Shown here one piece after another: positions 22,401 through 31,345 of a DNA stretch of 64,000 nt. A program made the position numbers and the translations under genes. Location: the NCBI GenBank assembly GCA_037349315.1, contig JBAIAC010000159.1, positions 124,001 to 188,000 of the forward strand, read 5' to 3'. A model generated the notes under the pieces. That model was not told the DNA's origin, searched no databases, and saw only the letters and a program-made list of their open reading frames with translations. Position 1 is the first letter of the stretch. The number at the start of each line of letters is the position of its first letter. Source of the stretch: Chelydra serpentina. Its lineage: Eukaryota > Chordata > Testudines > Chelydridae.

Positions 22401-22953
22401 CCTGCAGGGACAATGGGGACAGGCCGGGGAGCGGGGCCAGGGGCTCCCTGCTCTGCACAGACGCACTCACTGCTCAGCAGGGTCTGGCCCTGGAGCAGCT
22501 CTTTGGGGAACGTTCCCCCATCTCCCCCGTGCCTGGCGCTCCCTGTGGGGGAGGGGGGCTGCACCCCTAGGGCAGGGCTGTGTCGTACCCAAACCACAGC
22601 GACTTCCCCACGATCCCTCTGCTGCCCCCGCGCCAGCCTCCCCTCCCTGCCACAGGGGTGAGACCCTCCCCCCTCCAGCCACCACCCCAGCCAGATCAGC
22701 CCAACACCGACCTGTTCCTGACAACCCCCTCCTCCTTATGGGGCTAGACCCTCCTCCCGGCAGCCCCCACCCCAATCCGGTCCCCATGCCCCTCCCTGGG
22801 GGGGGCAATCTGGGGGTAAAGACATCTCCCCTGCCCTGGAACCATTGTCCCAGCCCCCGCCCCGCCCGTACCTGTCACTGCCCCGGCACCCGGCAGGGCC
22901 AGCAGGGTGAGCAGGGCCAGCTGGGCCATGGGGACGCCCCGTCCTGCGCCCAT
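19330..22953 (-). CDS. MHC class II alpha chain (DRA-like), 4 coding exons
   Basis: Exons 22872-22953, 21451-21708, 20061-20342 and 19330-19484 give 777 nt, or 258 residues plus stop, with all junctions GT-AG and phase 1. The product is the alpha subunit of the peptide-presenting class II heterodimer at the surface of antigen-presenting cells. A hydrophobic signal peptide is followed by an alpha-1 domain ([40 protein letters not shown], an N-glycosylation site NHT) and a C1-type Ig alpha-2 domain ([13 protein letters not shown] ... [10 protein letters not shown], with the two disulfide cysteines). A connecting peptide then leads to a TM helix ([21 protein letters not shown]) and a short tail. 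Residues match mammalian DRA closely from memory. Four extra residues sit in the first alpha-1 loop relative to DRA. A divergent beta gene lies 1.9 kb away, so the two may pair. The 3' end of the last exon is ambiguous because TTGTGAGT is both a stop and a good donor. Confidence 0.95.
19530..19660 (-). repeat. MIR-head-like units in alpha intron 3
   Basis: Two antisense copies of the CCAGAGCTGGGATAGAACCCAGG unit. Confidence 0.5.
19680..19960. repeat. Dispersed retroelement fragment
   Basis: Contains GGGTCAGACCAAAGGTCCATC and GGCTAATAGCCATTAATGGAC, phrases I recognise as a high-copy interspersed repeat of turtle and other sauropsid genomes. The family name is uncertain. A diverged partial copy is at 48595-48770. 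Confidence 0.6.
20061..20342 (-). CDS. Class II alpha exon 3 (alpha-2 Ig domain)
   Basis: 282 nt, acceptor CCCCAG, donor GTAAGG. Encodes [19 protein letters not shown] through PEPFTKHWG. Length equals the family norm. Confidence 0.96.
20860..21069. mobile_element. hAT-like MITE in alpha intron 2
   Basis: A 210-bp element beginning CAGGGCCGGCTCC and ending GAGCCGCCCCTA. It is flanked by a perfect 8-bp duplication, GCCCTGAC at 20852-20859 and 21070-21077. Same family as 1652-1901. Confidence 0.88.
21451..21708 (-). CDS. Class II alpha exon 2 (alpha-1 domain)
   Basis: 258 nt, acceptor CCGCAG, donor GTATGG. Encodes [12 protein letters not shown] through NHTWAEN. It is slightly longer than the typical 246-249 nt because of an insertion in the first loop. 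Confidence 0.95.
22872..22953 (-). CDS. Class II alpha exon 1 (signal peptide)
   Basis: 82 nt, ATG at 22951-22953, donor GTACGG. A second in-frame Met follows at residue 9 ([14 protein letters not shown]). Starting there would also give a normal signal peptide. Confidence 0.9.
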
Positions 22954-23090
22954 CTCCTCTCCCCGGGCACTGGGCTGGGCGCGGGGCCGGCAGCACTAGG
23001 GGGCTGGGGGGCACATGTCACACCCGGGGGGGGGGGGCAGGGGGGCAGCGCCCGGCATTGGCCAGGGGAGCCCGGCCCAGGGGCCTGCGC

Positions 23091-23131
23091 CCAATGGCAA
23101 CAATCCCTGCGCCGACCAGGCTGTTACCGGG
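23091..23131 (-). promoter_or_regulatory. X/Y-box promoter of class II alpha gene
   Basis: The minus strand reads CCCGGTAACAGCCT (X, 23118-23131), 19 nt, then GCCATTGG (Y, 23091-23098), 138 bp before the start codon. In class II genes the X box binds RFX/CREB and the Y box NF-Y, which together recruit CIITA. An S box was not convincingly found. Confidence 0.7.
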
Positions 23132-23159
23132 CAGAGCAGCAGCGCCGAGCCTCGACCAG

Positions 23160-23990
23160 AGGAGATGGAGAAATTCCCGGGCTGCACAGCCGGGCCCGGA
23201 CTGTGGGGCGGCTCCAACCAGCAACCCAGGGTGGGGGCAGCGCCGCCGGGGTGCGGGGTGTTGTCACCGGTGCAGGCACAGCGCTGCCGTGAGGGGTCTG
23301 TCTGTCCCCAGTGTGGACGCAGTGCCACCACTGGGGGTCTGTCCCCGGTGTGGGGTCAGCACCTGCCTGTGCAGCGACACAATACGAAACTCTCCATTTC
23401 CGCTGCTAGTTGCAGTTTACGGCACTTAAGCGTGACCATTTTTGCTACTGCTCAGGACTTGTACTTGTGTCGCTGCAGCTGCACAGTACTCGTCCTGTCC
23501 ATAGACGCCCTGCTCTGCAGCACGGCTGTGTGCACACGGGGGGCTTGGTGAGCCCAGCTCTGCACTGGGGGGGAGGGGTCACCCCGATCCTCAGAACTCT
23601 GCCCTGCGGGGGTCACATCATGACCCACAGATTTGCCAGGATAAGCATTAAGTGCAGGCCAGGGCACAGACAGGTAACAAGGGAATTATCCATGGGACAC
23701 TGGGACATGGGGCCTTTCCCTCTAGGGGGCACCAGCTCCGATCTGGCCCCAGGGCAGGGACTGGCTGGCCATGGGGTGGGGGATGGGACACAGGCTCTGT
23801 CCCAGAAGCTGCTGGCTCGTCCTGGGCCGTGTGTGTGGCACGTTGGTCCCTGTCCCCTGGCCAACCCCCCTCGGCCCCCCATGGCACCAATTCCCCCCCG
23901 CCCCCCAGCTAACGTGCTGGGTGTTCGCATTGTGCCAGGCAGGAGGGGCCGGGTGCTGGAAGGGCCGGAGAGGGGCTGGCCCAGCAGTTG
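23160..23990. other. Intergenic region between divergent class II genes
   Basis: No coding exon recognised between the two class II promoters. The region is part of the 1.9 kb separating the two start codons. Confidence 0.6.
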
Positions 23991-23994
23991 GGGG

Positions 23995-24130
23995 CTGGCC
24001 TGGGACCCAGGAGCCCTGGGGTCATTCCCGGCCCTGCCACAGACTATGTGTGACCCTGGGCCAGTCACTGACTTCCCTGGGCCTCCCTCCCCAGCTGGGC
24101 CATGGGACAATGACCTGGCTCTGCCCCATG
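23995..24130 (+). repeat. MIR SINE
   Basis: The phrase GTGTGACCCTGGGCCAGTCAC followed by TTCCCTGGGCCTCC, preceded by CAGGAGCCCTGGGGTC and CCGGCCCTGCCAC, matches the MIR core region from memory. It lies between the alpha and beta promoters. Confidence 0.75.
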
Positions 24131-24664
24131 GGGGCAGGGGATGAATACAGCAGAGAGGGGGAGGAGCTCAGAGACTGGGGGGTCAGAGAAGCGCCTTAGG
24201 GAGATCGATGGTGGGAGCAGCTGGGAGGCCGAGCTGGGCCTGACCCATGGGGACTGAGCCCCCCGCTCTGGTGGAGTCCCGGGGGGCGGGGGAGGGGGGG
24301 GGCGGCGGGGAGGAGGGCTCAGGCCCATGGAGGTGGGGGAGGGGAAAGCTCAGAACTTCTGTCTGTGGGGCCAGCCCTGAACCTACCACTGGGACTAAAT
24401 TTACCCCCAACAAACCAGAGACCCCCAGACACACCCGGCCTGCCCCAGCCAGCAGCAGAGGGTCAAGGCACCAGGGGAAGGAGGGTCCCAGGCCCATTGC
24501 TGGGGGCCCTGCTCTGGTGGGGGCTGGTCCCTGGGCTGGCCCCGCTCTCCAGCTGCCCCGGGGCCAGGGCAGGCCCCAGGCGAGTCCTGCAGCCCGACCC
24601 CAGGCCCTGCTCTGCCCCCTGCGAGGGAGAAGTAGGGAACCGAGCCCTGCTGGGGCCGGCTCTG

Positions 24665-24707
24665 CCCGGCGACGGATGATGCTGCCCAGCCCCAGTGCTG
24701 ACTGGCC
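24665..24707 (+). promoter_or_regulatory. X/Y-box promoter of class II beta gene
   Basis: CCCGGCGACGGATGATG (X1/X2, 24665-24681) is followed, 19 nt after the 14-mer, by CTGACTGGCC (Y, 24698-24707, one change from CTGATTGG). The start codon is 123 bp further. X1 is close to the CCTAGCAACAGATG consensus. Confidence 0.8.
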
Positions 24708-24829
24708 CCTGGGCTGCGGGTGCCCAACCCCCATGGACAGCGTCCTGGGGCTGGTGCTCGGAGCTGGGCAGAGAAGGTCTCAGGCTGGGGGTCCCGAGGA
24801 CTTTCCAGATCTCTCCGTCCCGAGCAGCG

Positions 24830-24935
24830 ATGGGGGCGGGTCGGATCCTGGGGGCCGGGAGCCGCTGGGCTGGGGCTCTGCTAGTGACACTGATGGTGCT
24901 GAGACCCCACCTGGCTCATTGCACGGAGCCCCCAC
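24830..24935 (+). CDS. Class II beta exon 1 (signal peptide)
   Basis: 106 nt from ATG 24830-24832 to donor GTGAGT. Encodes [10 protein letters not shown] through HCTEPP. Confidence 0.92.
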
Positions 24936-27900
24936 GTGAGTAGAGACCCCAGCGCCCCGGGGAGCCCCGTCCTGGGCAGGGGCCGGGTGTATCCGGGGGA
25001 GGGGTCGGATCCCAGCGCCCCGGGGAGCCCGTCCTGGGCAGGGGCCGGGTGTATCCGGGGGGGGTCAGACCCCAGCGCCCCGGGGAGCCCGTCCTGGGCA
25101 GGGGCCGGGTGTATCCGGGGGAGGGGTCGGATCCCAGCGCCCCGGGGAGCCCGTCCTGGGCAGGGGCCGGGTGTATCCGGGGGGGTCAGACCCCAGCGCC
25201 CCGGGGAGCCCCGTCCTGGGCAGGGGCCGGGTGTATCCGGGGGGGGTCAGACCCCAGCGCCCCGGGGAGCCCCGTCCTGGGCAGGGGCCGGGTGTATCCG
25301 GGGGGGGTCAGACCCCAGCGCCCCGGGGAGCCCCGTCCTGGGCAGGGGCCGGGTGTATCCGGTGGGGGGTCGGACCCCAGCGCCCCGGGGAGCCCCGTCC
25401 TGGGCAGGGGCCGGGTGTATCCGGTGGGGGGTCGGACCCCAGCGCCCCGGGGAGCCCCGTCCTGGGCAGGGGCCGGGTGTATCCGGGGGGGGTCAGACCC
25501 CAGCGCCCCGGGGAGCCCCGTCCTGGGCAGGGGCCGGGTGTATCCGGTGGGGGGTCGGACCCCAGCGCCCCGGGGAGCCCCGTCCTGGGCAGGGGCCGGG
25601 TGTATCCGGTGGGGGGTCAGACCCCAGCGCCCCGGGGAGCCCCGTGCTGGGCAGGGGCCAGGTGTATCCGGGGGGGGGGGGGGGCAGGCGGCGGGTCCCT
25701 GAGCCCAGCCCGTCTCCCCCCCCCAGGGCGGTTCCTGCTCCAGGAGAAGTTTGACTGTCTGTTCACCAACGGCACCGGGCGGTTCCGGTTCCTGCACCGG
25801 TCCATCTACAACCGGCAGCAGATCACGCACTTCGACAGCGACGTGGGGCGGTATGTGGCGGACACGGAGCTGGGCCGGCCCGACGCCGAGCACTGGAACA
25901 AGGACCCGGCATTCCTGGCGCAGAGGCGGGCTGAGGTGGACACGGTCTGCCGGCACAACTACCCTGTGATGCAGGCGGCGAAGGTGCTCGGCCGCAGAGG
26001 TAAGAGGGGGCGGAGCTCGGAGAGGGGCGCGCGGGGGGCGGGGCCAGGAGCGGGGGCGGAGCTCGGAGAGGGGCGCGCGGGGGGCGGGGCCAGGAGCGGG
26101 GGCGGAGCTCGGAGAGGGGCGCGCGGGGGGCGGGGCTGCAGCAGGATACGCTCCGCCCAGCGCCCTTCTCCTCTCCACGGGCCCGGTCCGCCAGCAGCGC
26201 TGGGCGGGGTAACAGGGGGGAATCCCCCCTCTTCCCCCCCCGGGTCTGGCTGCGGCGCCCCCTGTCTGCAGGGCGCAGAGCCCCAGACCCGGGTCACTCT
26301 CTGGGGGGGCTGACCCCCTCCCCCTTGCCAGCCCCCTCACTCCTCTGAGGGGTTCAGCCCCCAGCGCCAGCGCTATCACTAGGCGGTCACCTATGGCGCC
26401 AGGATTTGGGAGGCAGCTGCAGCGAGCCGCTCCCCTACTTCCTGGCTCCCCGCTCAGCTCCCGTGAGCTTGGGAGGGGGGGGCGCAGGGCTGGTACAAGG
26501 AAGTTTCACCTAAGGCGCGAAACTTCCTTGCACGGGCCCTGCCAGTGCCCCCCACTCAGACCCCCCCGGGCCAGGCAGTTGCTGCGAATCCTACCCCCCT
26601 TCCTGCGCTGGGGCCGGGCAATGGGACAGAACATTCCCCTCCCCCCAACCCCTCTCCTCCCCCCTCGCGGTGCCACTGGCTGGGGGGTGGGGGCAGCCCC
26701 TGGGCTGAGACCCCCGTCTCCCTGGGCCCAGCATCAGACACTCCCCGGCTCTGCCCCCATGGGGGTGACAGGACGCGACCCCCCACCCTCGGGCCCTTTC
26801 TGCCAGAGCCTGCCCTGGGCAATGGGGAGCAGGAGAGAACCAGCCCCACCCCGGGGCAGTGAGGGGATAATGGGGTGGCCAGGGAATTGGACCCCACAGA
26901 CCATGGAGAGCCCTGTCTGTCCTGAGCATGTACTGGGGAACAGGACCTTACACATCCAGTGTGCCCTGCCCTGGGCAGCAGCCAGGTATATCAGGGGGGT
27001 CGGATGCCCTGTCCTGGAAAGGCACCGTGTGTATGGTTGTGGGCACTGGACTCCACACACCCTGGGGAGCATCGCCCTAGGCAGGTGCTGGACATAGGGG
27101 GGAGGGGGGATATTTCCCTGGGGGGGCACCTGTTCTCTCTGAGGCCCCTCCATCTCCAGACTTTTTCCCATCTCTCTCTCTCTCTCCCCCCAGTTCAGCC
27201 CAAGGTGAAAGTTTCCCCCACGCAATCGGGGTCCCAGCCCCACTCCCACCTGCTGGTTTGCTCGGTGACGGGGTTTTACCCCGGGGGGATCGAGATCAAG
27301 TGGCTGAAGAACGGGCAGGAGCAGACGGCCGGGGTGGTGTCCACGGAGCTGCTCCAGAACGGAGACTGGACCTTCCAGATCCTGGTGATGCTGGAGATGA
27401 GCCCCCGGCGTGGGGACGTCTACACCTGCCAGGTGGAGCACGTCAGCCTGCGGGAACCCCTCAGCGTGCACTGGGGTAAGAGCCTCTGGGTGTGGGGCGA
27501 CCCCTGAGCCCGCAGGGGCCCCCCTCGCGGGATGGGCCTGGGTCAGAGCCCCACCCCTGGGGGCAGAGAGCTGGGACGTGACACCCCACCCCCGCCTACC
27601 CCCCCCTCACAGCAGAGCTGGGCCCTGCCGCTTGGGACAGGAAGTGAAGGGGAATCCCATCTCCCAGGGACACTTGGAGGGATCAGCCGCCCACTGGGTT
27701 CCAGCCCAAGCCATGAATTCAAAGTGCTACTTACTCTGCTTTTAGCATGCTCACACAAGCCCTGTTAGCGCAAATGATCTATCGACCTGGGCTGGGAGCT
27801 CACTTCCGCAGGCTCCAGAATGCTGTGTAGACACATCCTGAGTGGGGCAGTGATGGGCGACGGGGGCGGCTGGGTAGAGGAGAAAAGTCTCCATATGTAG

Positions 27901-30571
27901 GGTGACCAGATAGCAACTGTGAAAAAACGGGACGGGGGTGGAGGGTAATAGGTGCCTATATAAGAAAAAGTCCCCAAAAATGGGACTGTCCCTTTAAAAA
28001 TGTGACAGATGGTCACCCTATTGATATGACTGGTCTGGAGAAGGGCGATCGGGAGCGTCTGTTCTCCCTGTCTCACCACACAAGGACAAGGGGACACTCG
28101 GTGGAATGGAAAGGGGCAAATTCACACCTGGTAAAAGGAAGGACATTTTTATGCACTGTGTCATTAGCCTGTGGAACTCACTGCCACAGGATGTCACTGA
28201 GCCCCAGAACTGAGCAAGACACACAAAGGGGTTGGCCACTTCTGAGGCTCACAAGACAACCCAGCACTAGACTAGTTCATGCTGACAATGGGCAGGGATA
28301 TCAGACCCAGTGCTGGTCACTGGCCCGGATGGGAGCCGGGCCCGGAGGCCCCTGGCTCTGCCCCGGCGGCCCCTGGCTCTGCCCTGGCCGGCGCCGGTCA
28401 CTGGGGCGGACGGGAGCCTGGCCCGGAGGCCCCTGGCTCTGACCCGGCCCCTGGCTCTGGTCACTGGTGCGGACGGGAGCCTGGCCCGGAGGCCCCTGGC
28501 TCTGACCCGGCCCTTGGCTCTGGTCACTGGCACGGACGGGAGCCTGGCCCGGAGGCCCATGGCTCTGACCTGGCTGGCGCTGGTGTCACGGAGTGTGGGG
28601 GAGTCCGGCCCTGCACCCCTCTTCCCCGGATTCACTGGGAGTCTCAGCCAGCCAGTAGAACAGAAGGTTTATTAGAGATGCCAGGAACACAGTCCAACCA
28701 GAGCTTGTCAGTACATCCAGGACCCCTCAGTCGGGTCCTTCCGGGGGGCAGGGAGCTTAGACCCCAGCCTGGGGGCTCCCTGCATTTCACCCCACAGCTC
28801 CAAACGGGGGCAGGGAGGCCAGACGATGTCTGCCCCTCTCCCCTCCTCCCCGGCCAGCTCCAAACTGAAACTATCCAGCCCCTCCTCTCTCCTTTGTTTC
28901 CTTCCCGGGCCAGGAGTCACCGGATCCCTTTGTTCCAACACCTTCAGCTCTCACCTTTGCAGGGGAGGGGCCGGGGCCATCAGTTGCCAGGAGACAGAGT
29001 GTCAGCCATTCTCTGTGTCCAGGCCTCTGCCCTAGGGCTCTGTAACAATCATGCACCCTTGTCCCACCACCTAGATACTCAAGCACTGCATAGGGGAAAC
29101 TGAGGCACCCGCACAGTACTCAGGGAAAACATTACCAACAGTCCTATTTCATCACATCCGGAGGCCCCTGGCTCTGACCCGGCCGGCGCCGGTCACTGGG
29201 GCTGATGGGAGCCTGGCCCGGAGGCCCCTGGCTCTGCCCCTGCCGGCGCCGGTCACTGGGGCGGACGGGAGCCTGGCCCGGAGGCCCCTGGCTCTGACCC
29301 GGCCGGTGCCGGTCACTGGAGTGGACGGAAGCCTGGCCCGGAGGCCCCTGGCTCTGTCCTGGCCGGCGCCGGTCACTGGCTCTGATGGGAGCCTGGCCCG
29401 GAGGCCCCTGGCTCTGCCCCGGCCGGCGCCGGTCACTGGGGCGGACGGGAGCCTGGCCCGGAGGCCCCTGGCTCTGACCCGGCCGGCGCCGGTCACTGGC
29501 TCTGATGGGAGCCTGGCCCGAAGGCCCCTGGCTCTGCTCCGGCCGGCGCCAGTCACTGGCGCGGACGGGAGCCTGGCCCGGAGGCCCCTGGCTCTGCTCC
29601 GGCCGGCGCCGGTCACTGGCGCGGACGGGAGCCTGGCCCGGAGGCCCCTGGCTCTGCCCCGGCCGGCGCCGGTCACTGGGGCAGACGGGAGCCTGGCCCG
29701 GAGGCCCCTGGCTCTGACCCGGCCGGCGCCGGTCACTGGCGCGGACGGGAGCCTGGCCCGGGGGCCCCTGGCTCTGACCCGGCCCGGGGGCCCCTGGCTC
29801 TGACCCGGCCCGTTCCATGTCCCTGTCTCAGAGGCGCAGTCTGACTCCGCCAGGAGCAAGATGCTGACGGGGGTCGGGGGCTTCGTGCTGGGGCTGATCT
29901 TCCTGGCGCCCGGACTCCTCATCTACCTGAAGAATAAGAAAGGTGACCGGCTCCGGGTGGGGGTGGGGCACCAGGGTGTCTCTGGGGGGATGTGGGGCTG
30001 GGGGGGGGCTCAGACGGGTCTGGGGGCCAGAGAGGGGCTGGTTCCTAGTGAGGGGCATTCCATGGGGGGACGTTCCATGCCGTGGGGCAGGGGCTGGAGC
30101 TCTGACCCCTGGGAACCGGCTTCCCCTGCCCAGGGCTCTGACCATGTGTTTCTCTGTTTTTCAGGGCGCCCCGTTCCCCAACCTGCAGGTAATTTCAATC
30201 CCCCTCCCCCGTTAAACCCCCCTTCTCCCCCCACACTGAGCACAGGCTGCCTGGGGCCCCCGTGGGGTGGCTGCTTCTGCCCCTCGGCCCCTGACCCCCG
30301 CCCGGCTCAGCCCCGAGGCAGCTGGGCAATGGGGCGCTGGCACCGCGGAGGAGGAGTCTGCAGGTCCCTGGTCCCCGGTCAGGCCGATCCCCGAGCTGCT
30401 CCCGGGGGCAGAGGTTCCTGGGTCCTGCCGAGCATCGCCCGGCCCTGCGGCTGCCGGGCAGAGTCACTGGGGGCCCCTGGGGGCTGGCAGAGAAAATCCC
30501 CCGTCCCTCCCGCTCGCCCCACGGCCAGGGGCTGATTTCTCTCCCCTCTCCCTGCAGGGCTCCTGAGTTAG
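24830..30571 (+). CDS. MHC class II beta chain, 6 coding exons
   Basis: Exons 24830-24935, 25727-25999, 27194-27475, 29832-29942, 30165-30188 and 30558-30571 give 810 nt, or 269 residues plus stop, all GT-AG and phase 1. The product is the beta subunit of the class II peptide receptor. A signal peptide precedes the beta-1 domain ([17 protein letters not shown], glycosylated [34 protein letters not shown], with the paired cysteines in FDC and VCRHNY). A C1-type beta-2 domain follows ([25 protein letters not shown] ... [12 protein letters not shown]), then a TM helix ([20 protein letters not shown]) and a tail ending GLLS, like the FLS ending of DRB. Exon lengths 111 and 24 equal the DRB norm. 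No lesion is seen, so the gene looks functional. Introns 1 and 3 carry large minisatellites. Confidence 0.96.
24950..25680. repeat. 60-bp minisatellite in beta intron 1, 12 copies
   Basis: Twelve near-identical units carrying CCCAGCGCCCCGGGGAGCC, CCGTCCTGGGCAGGGGCC and GGTGTATCCGG with variable G runs. It fills almost all of intron 1 between signal peptide and beta-1 exons. Three reading frames stay open through it and are spurious. Confidence 0.97.
25727..25999 (+). CDS. Class II beta exon 2 (beta-1 domain)
   Basis: 273 nt, acceptor CCCCAG, donor GTAAGA. One codon longer than the usual 270 nt. This is the polymorphic peptide-binding exon of the family. [10 protein letters not shown] begins the domain. 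Confidence 0.97.
26007..26140. repeat. 46-bp tandem repeat, 3 copies
   Basis: Three almost perfect copies of a unit with GGGGCGGAGCTCGGAGAGGG and CGCGCGGGGGGCGGGG begin 7 bp after the beta-1 exon donor. Confidence 0.9.
26141..27193. other. Beta intron 2 remainder
   Basis: Contains a probable dispersed DNA-transposon fragment around 26370-26548 (GGCGCCAGGATTTGGGAGGC to GCGAAACTTCCTTGCACGG) and otherwise unique GC-rich sequence. Confidence 0.45.
27194..27475 (+). CDS. Class II beta exon 3 (beta-2 Ig domain)
   Basis: 282 nt, acceptor CCCCAG after a CT-rich tract, donor GTAAGA. Encodes [13 protein letters not shown] through LSVHWG. Confidence 0.97.
27898..28020. mobile_element. hAT-like MITE in beta intron 3
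   Basis: A 123-bp element with TIRs TAGGGTGACCAGAT and AGATGGTCACCCTA, flanked by an imperfect 8-bp duplication (TCCATATG and TTGATATG). A sibling lies at 50152-50275. Confidence 0.8.
28021..28270 (+). repeat. CR1/L2-like fragment
   Basis: Contains CCTGTGGAACTCACTGCCAC and an ACACAAGGACAAGGGGACAC phrase. It resembles the fragment at 1190-1340. Confidence 0.5.
28338..29800. repeat. 60-bp minisatellite in beta intron 3, split by LTR
   Basis: The right part (29157-29800) has 11 copies with an exact 60-bp period: GGAGGCCCCTGGCTCTG, CCGGCCGGCGCCGGTCACTGG, GGACGGGAGCCTGGCCC. The left part (28338-28583) has about four looser copies. The solo LTR at 28584-29156 separates them. The repeat ends about 30 bp before the TM exon. 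Confidence 0.95.
28584..29156 (-). mobile_element. Solo LTR-A in beta intron 3
   Basis: A 573-bp antisense LTR with intact TG...CA ends but no target duplication (left GCTGG, right TCCGG). Loss of the duplication could come from recombination among the surrounding minisatellite units. Confidence 0.93.
29832..29942 (+). CDS. Class II beta exon 4 (TM)
   Basis: 111 nt, acceptor CTCAG, donor GTGACC. The exon begins about 15 bp after a minisatellite, so the polypyrimidine tract lies right beside repeat DNA. Confidence 0.95.
30165..30188 (+). CDS. Class II beta exon 5 (cytoplasmic, 24 nt)
   Basis: Micro-exon encoding RPVPQPA, acceptor TTTTTCAG, donor GTAATT. Same size as the DRB cytoplasmic micro-exon. 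Confidence 0.9.
30558..30571 (+). CDS. Class II beta exon 6 (C-terminus, stop)
   Basis: Encodes GLLS and TAG at 30569-30571, acceptor CCTGCAG. Confidence 0.88.
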
Positions 30572-30677
30572 ATCCTGGGCGTCGGATCCCCCGGCCGGCA
30601 GGAGTTTCCGTCTGTCTCGCCCAGCCCCTCGCCCGGCCCGGAGAATGGAGACCCTGGGGCCAGAATCCCTTCCTGTC

Positions 30678-31170
30678 CATCTGCTCCCCGCGCTCTGCCC
30701 GGCTCCAACCCGCGCTGCCCCCACCTGGGGACCCGTCCCTGCCCCTCACTCCCCGCAGGGCCCTGGGGCCGGTCCCTCCTGTCCCCGTCTGCTCCCCACG
30801 CTCTGCCCGGCTCCCGCCCCTGCCTGGGGACCCGTCCCTGCCCCTCACTCCCCGCAGGGCCCTGGGGCGACCCCCCCTGTCCCCGTCTGCTCCCCGCGCT
30901 CTGCCCGGCTCCAGCCCCCGCCAGGGGACCCGTCCCTGCCCCTCAGTCCCCTCAGGGCCCTGGGGCGACCCCCCCTGTCCCCGTCTGCTCCCCGCGCTCT
31001 GCCCGGCTCCAGCCCCCGCCAGGGGACCCGTCCCTGCCCCTCAGTCCCCTCAGGGCCCTGGGGCGACCCCTCCTGTCCCCGTCTGCTCCCCGCGCTCTGC
31101 CCGGCTCCAGCCCGCGCTGCCCCCGTCTGGGGACCTGTCCCTGCCCCTCACTCCCCGCAGGGCCCTGGGG
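30678..31170. repeat. ~100-bp minisatellite in beta 3' UTR, 5 copies
   Basis: Units with CTGCTCCCCGCGCTCTGCCC, CGGCTCCAGCCC, GGGACCCGTCCCTGCCCCTCA and CAGGGCCCTGGGGCGACC. It lies between the stop codon (30571) and the poly(A) signal, so it should be in the mRNA. Confidence 0.93.
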
Positions 31171-31323
31171 CGACCCCTCCTGCGTTAACCCTTTCCCTGC
31201 CCCAGCCCAGCCCCTCGTTCCCTCTCGCTGCCCCACTGCCCTTGGGGAACCTTTAGGGGATGCTGCTCCGCAGCCTGGGGGGAGCCGGACCGAGGCCGGG
31301 CGCTGTTAGAACTGCTGCACCCT

Positions 31324-31329
31324 AATAAA
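31324..31329 (+). terminator. Class II beta poly(A) signal
   Basis: AATAAA about 750 bp after the stop codon. It is the first canonical signal on the plus strand after the coding sequence. Confidence 0.8.
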
Positions 31330-31345
31330 CCATCCCAGCCCCCCA

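Noticed and set aside
24936..25754. Open frames of 217-380 codons in three phases, rich in G-P-R repeats
   Set aside because: They run through the 60-bp minisatellite in beta intron 1. A period divisible by three and lack of A/T keep every frame open.
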